Origin: JAQUTK01 sp963677415
GTDB taxonomy: Bacteria; Bacteroidota; Bacteroidia; Bacteroidales; JAQUTK01
Reading direction: 5' to 3'
Assembly (NCBI GenBank): GCA_963677415.2
Contig: CAXXFJ010000044.1
Coordinates: forward strand, 150,893 to 214,892
DNA: 64,000 nucleotides
A model generated the notes under the pieces. It made no database searches and was not told where the DNA came from. It saw nothing but the letters and a program-made list of their open reading frames with translations. The position numbers were made by a program, and so were the translations under genes. Each line of letters begins with the position of its first letter. Position 1 is the stretch's first letter. Below are positions 62,978 to 64,000 of this stretch, in pieces.

Positions 62978-64000
62978 ATGAATTATAAATTAACTCAGGT
63001 CGCAATGATGGGTGCCTTTTTGTTACTTTCTTTGCAAGTAACAACTTGCTGGGCTCAGCAAGAAAAGAAAACATTGATTCAAGTCGCCAAGAATGATTGT
63101 GGAGTAGAAACATTACAGCCTTTTTTGATAAAAGGAGATAATTACCTCTTTTCTGACGAACTTACAGGGTCTGCTGAGGCTAAAACGTGCAATTTCGGGG
63201 GACTTGTTATTTATGCTTTCGATAAACTTGATATTCAGGCGGATTATCAAATAGAGGTTCTCTTTTTTGCGGACGCAAAGAGAATAATTCAGATTTCTGT
63301 AGATGGTAGCCCCGTTTGCGAACCAATTGAGGTTCCTGCTAATAAGGAAATTCGCAAACAAATTATGCTGAATCGAAAGGCATTTGCCTATGGGCAGTTG
63401 GTTCTTGTATTTGAAGCTTTGGAAGGTGCTAATGCTGTCGTTTCCGGATTGAATATATATTCTACAACTCCTTCCAGATTAGCTGTCTTCTCTGAACAAA
63501 GGAAAGAAGATCTCAAAAACACTCAATCTTATAAAGTAAACACCAACGTAGATGTAGAAAAAGTGTTGCCGGTATATGCACCTTTCCCTACGTACACTAA
63601 TGCCGTATATAAACCAATTATTTCATTAAATGGAGTTTGGCAATTTTCTTCAAATGAGGGTAAAGAATGGAAAAACATTCAAGTTCCCGGTGAATGGAGT
63701 ATGCAAGGGTTTAAAGTCGATTCCGCATCATGGGCTGCTTATCGTACTTATTTTTCTTTACCTGCCGATTGGAAAGAGAAACAAGTGAAACTGCGTTTTG
63801 ACGGCGTTCACAGTGAATATTTTGTTTTCCTTAATGGAAACCAAGTAGGCTATCATCTAGGTGGAATGACTGCTTATGAAGTGAATATTACCCCTTATCT
63901 TAATGCCAAGAATAATGAGTTAGTAGTGAAAGTACGTAGCGAGTCACTTGCAGATATGCTTGGCAGTTTAACTCAATATGCTGCTCACCAGCTAGGAGGA
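62978..64000 (+). CDS. GH2-type glycosidase, N-terminal part (runs off the right edge)
   Basis: From ATG 62978 the frame stays open for 341 codons to the end of the window. A signal peptide is visible (MMGAFLLLSLQVTTCWAQ). It is followed by a carbohydrate-binding-like beta domain of about 170 residues (NFGGLVIYAFDKL ... VSGLNIYST) and then the GH2 sugar-binding domain (NGVWQFSSNEG ... VPGEWSMQGF ... RFDGVHSEYFVFLNG ... GGMTAYEVNITPYL). The TIM barrel with catalytic residues would lie beyond the window. It is likely a beta-galactosidase-type enzyme; the extra N-terminal domain is unlike the GH2 gene at 44.8 kb. Confidence 0.85.
   Translation, partial: MNYKLTQVAMMGAFLLLSLQVTTCWAQQEKKTLIQVAKNDCGVETLQPFLIKGDNYLFSDELTGSAEAKTCNFGGLVIYAFDKLDIQADYQIEVLFFADAKRIIQISVDGSPVCEPIEVPANKEIRKQIMLNRKAFAYGQLVLVFEALEGANAVVSGLNIYSTTPSRLAVFSEQRKEDLKNTQSYKVNTNVDVEKVLPVYAPFPTYTNAVYKPIISLNGVWQFSSNEGKEWKNIQVPGEWSMQGFKVDSASWAAYRTYFSLPADWKEKQVKLRFDGVHSEYFVFLNGNQVGYHLGGMTAYEVNITPYLNAKNNELVVKVRSESLADMLGSLTQYAAHQLGG

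Noticed and set aside
1..64000. tRNA, rRNA, insertion sequences or attachment sites
   Set aside because: No T-loop-like tRNA pattern, rRNA segment, transposase or flanking direct repeat was recognised by eye in either strand.

Overview
The window looks like a chromosome segment of a Bacteroidales bacterium, most likely Bacteroides or a close relative. The evidence is repeated Bacteroidetes -7 boxes (TAnnTTTG, often with a TTG about 19 bases upstream), SusD-era style lipoproteins and glycoside hydrolases (GH2, GH43, GH95), 6-bladed beta-propeller lipoproteins, an acnA-icd-gltA cluster and families largely confined to Bacteroidetes such as DUF5063. Species assignment is inference. No tRNA, rRNA, insertion sequence or prophage was recognised.

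Bases 1-11,450 form a visibly AT-rich defence island. It starts inside the 3' end of a Cas6-like gene, followed by a reverse transcriptase-Cas1 fusion, Cas2, a leader of about 465 bases and a CRISPR array of 24 repeats (35 nt) with 23 spacers of 33-37 nt. The interference genes are not in view and presumably lie to the left; Cas6 plus RT-Cas1 suggests type III. Directly after the array is a complete overlapping type I restriction-modification operon, hsdR-hsdM-hsdS.

Bases 11,820-18,440 hold a TetR regulator, a TolC-like outer membrane protein, a periplasmic adaptor lipoprotein, an HAE1-type RND pump and a small PII-like protein, ending in a strong terminator. Bases 18,450-25,450 carry a DUF418 membrane protein, a GH95 alpha-fucosidase lipoprotein, methylglyoxal synthase, a GH43 enzyme with a C-terminal discoidin-like domain, a HAD hydrolase and a 48-residue membrane protein on the minus strand.

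Bases 25,500-37,810 contain an outer-membrane beta-barrel protein, a tandem array of four paralogous beta-propeller lipoproteins, a large MG2/TonB-plug surface protein and two GH43 proteins (one with two GH43-like domains, the other an arabinanase-like enzyme). Bases 37,830-44,600 are housekeeping: MutS2, a small winged-helix protein, an NRAMP Mn/Fe transporter, and a DUF5063 / 3'-5' exonuclease / RlmI-like operon.

Bases 44,800-64,000 carry a GH2 enzyme with a type IX-like sorting tail, a gene-poor stretch with a candidate small RNA, a decayed amidohydrolase fragment and one copy of a dispersed repeat, then a nucleoside transporter, RsmE, the citrate-to-2-oxoglutarate operon (acnA-icd-gltA, minus strand), GMP synthase, a GH25 lysozyme, two poorly characterised membrane proteins, CorA, another beta-barrel protein, the second copy of the dispersed repeat, and the start of a second GH2 enzyme that runs off the right edge.

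The most interesting material is the RNA-capable CRISPR adaptation module (with an unusual spacer shaped like a transcription terminator, a change of repeat handle, and iterated leader motifs) and the two-part dispersed element at 47.7-48.0 kb and 62.5-62.8 kb.
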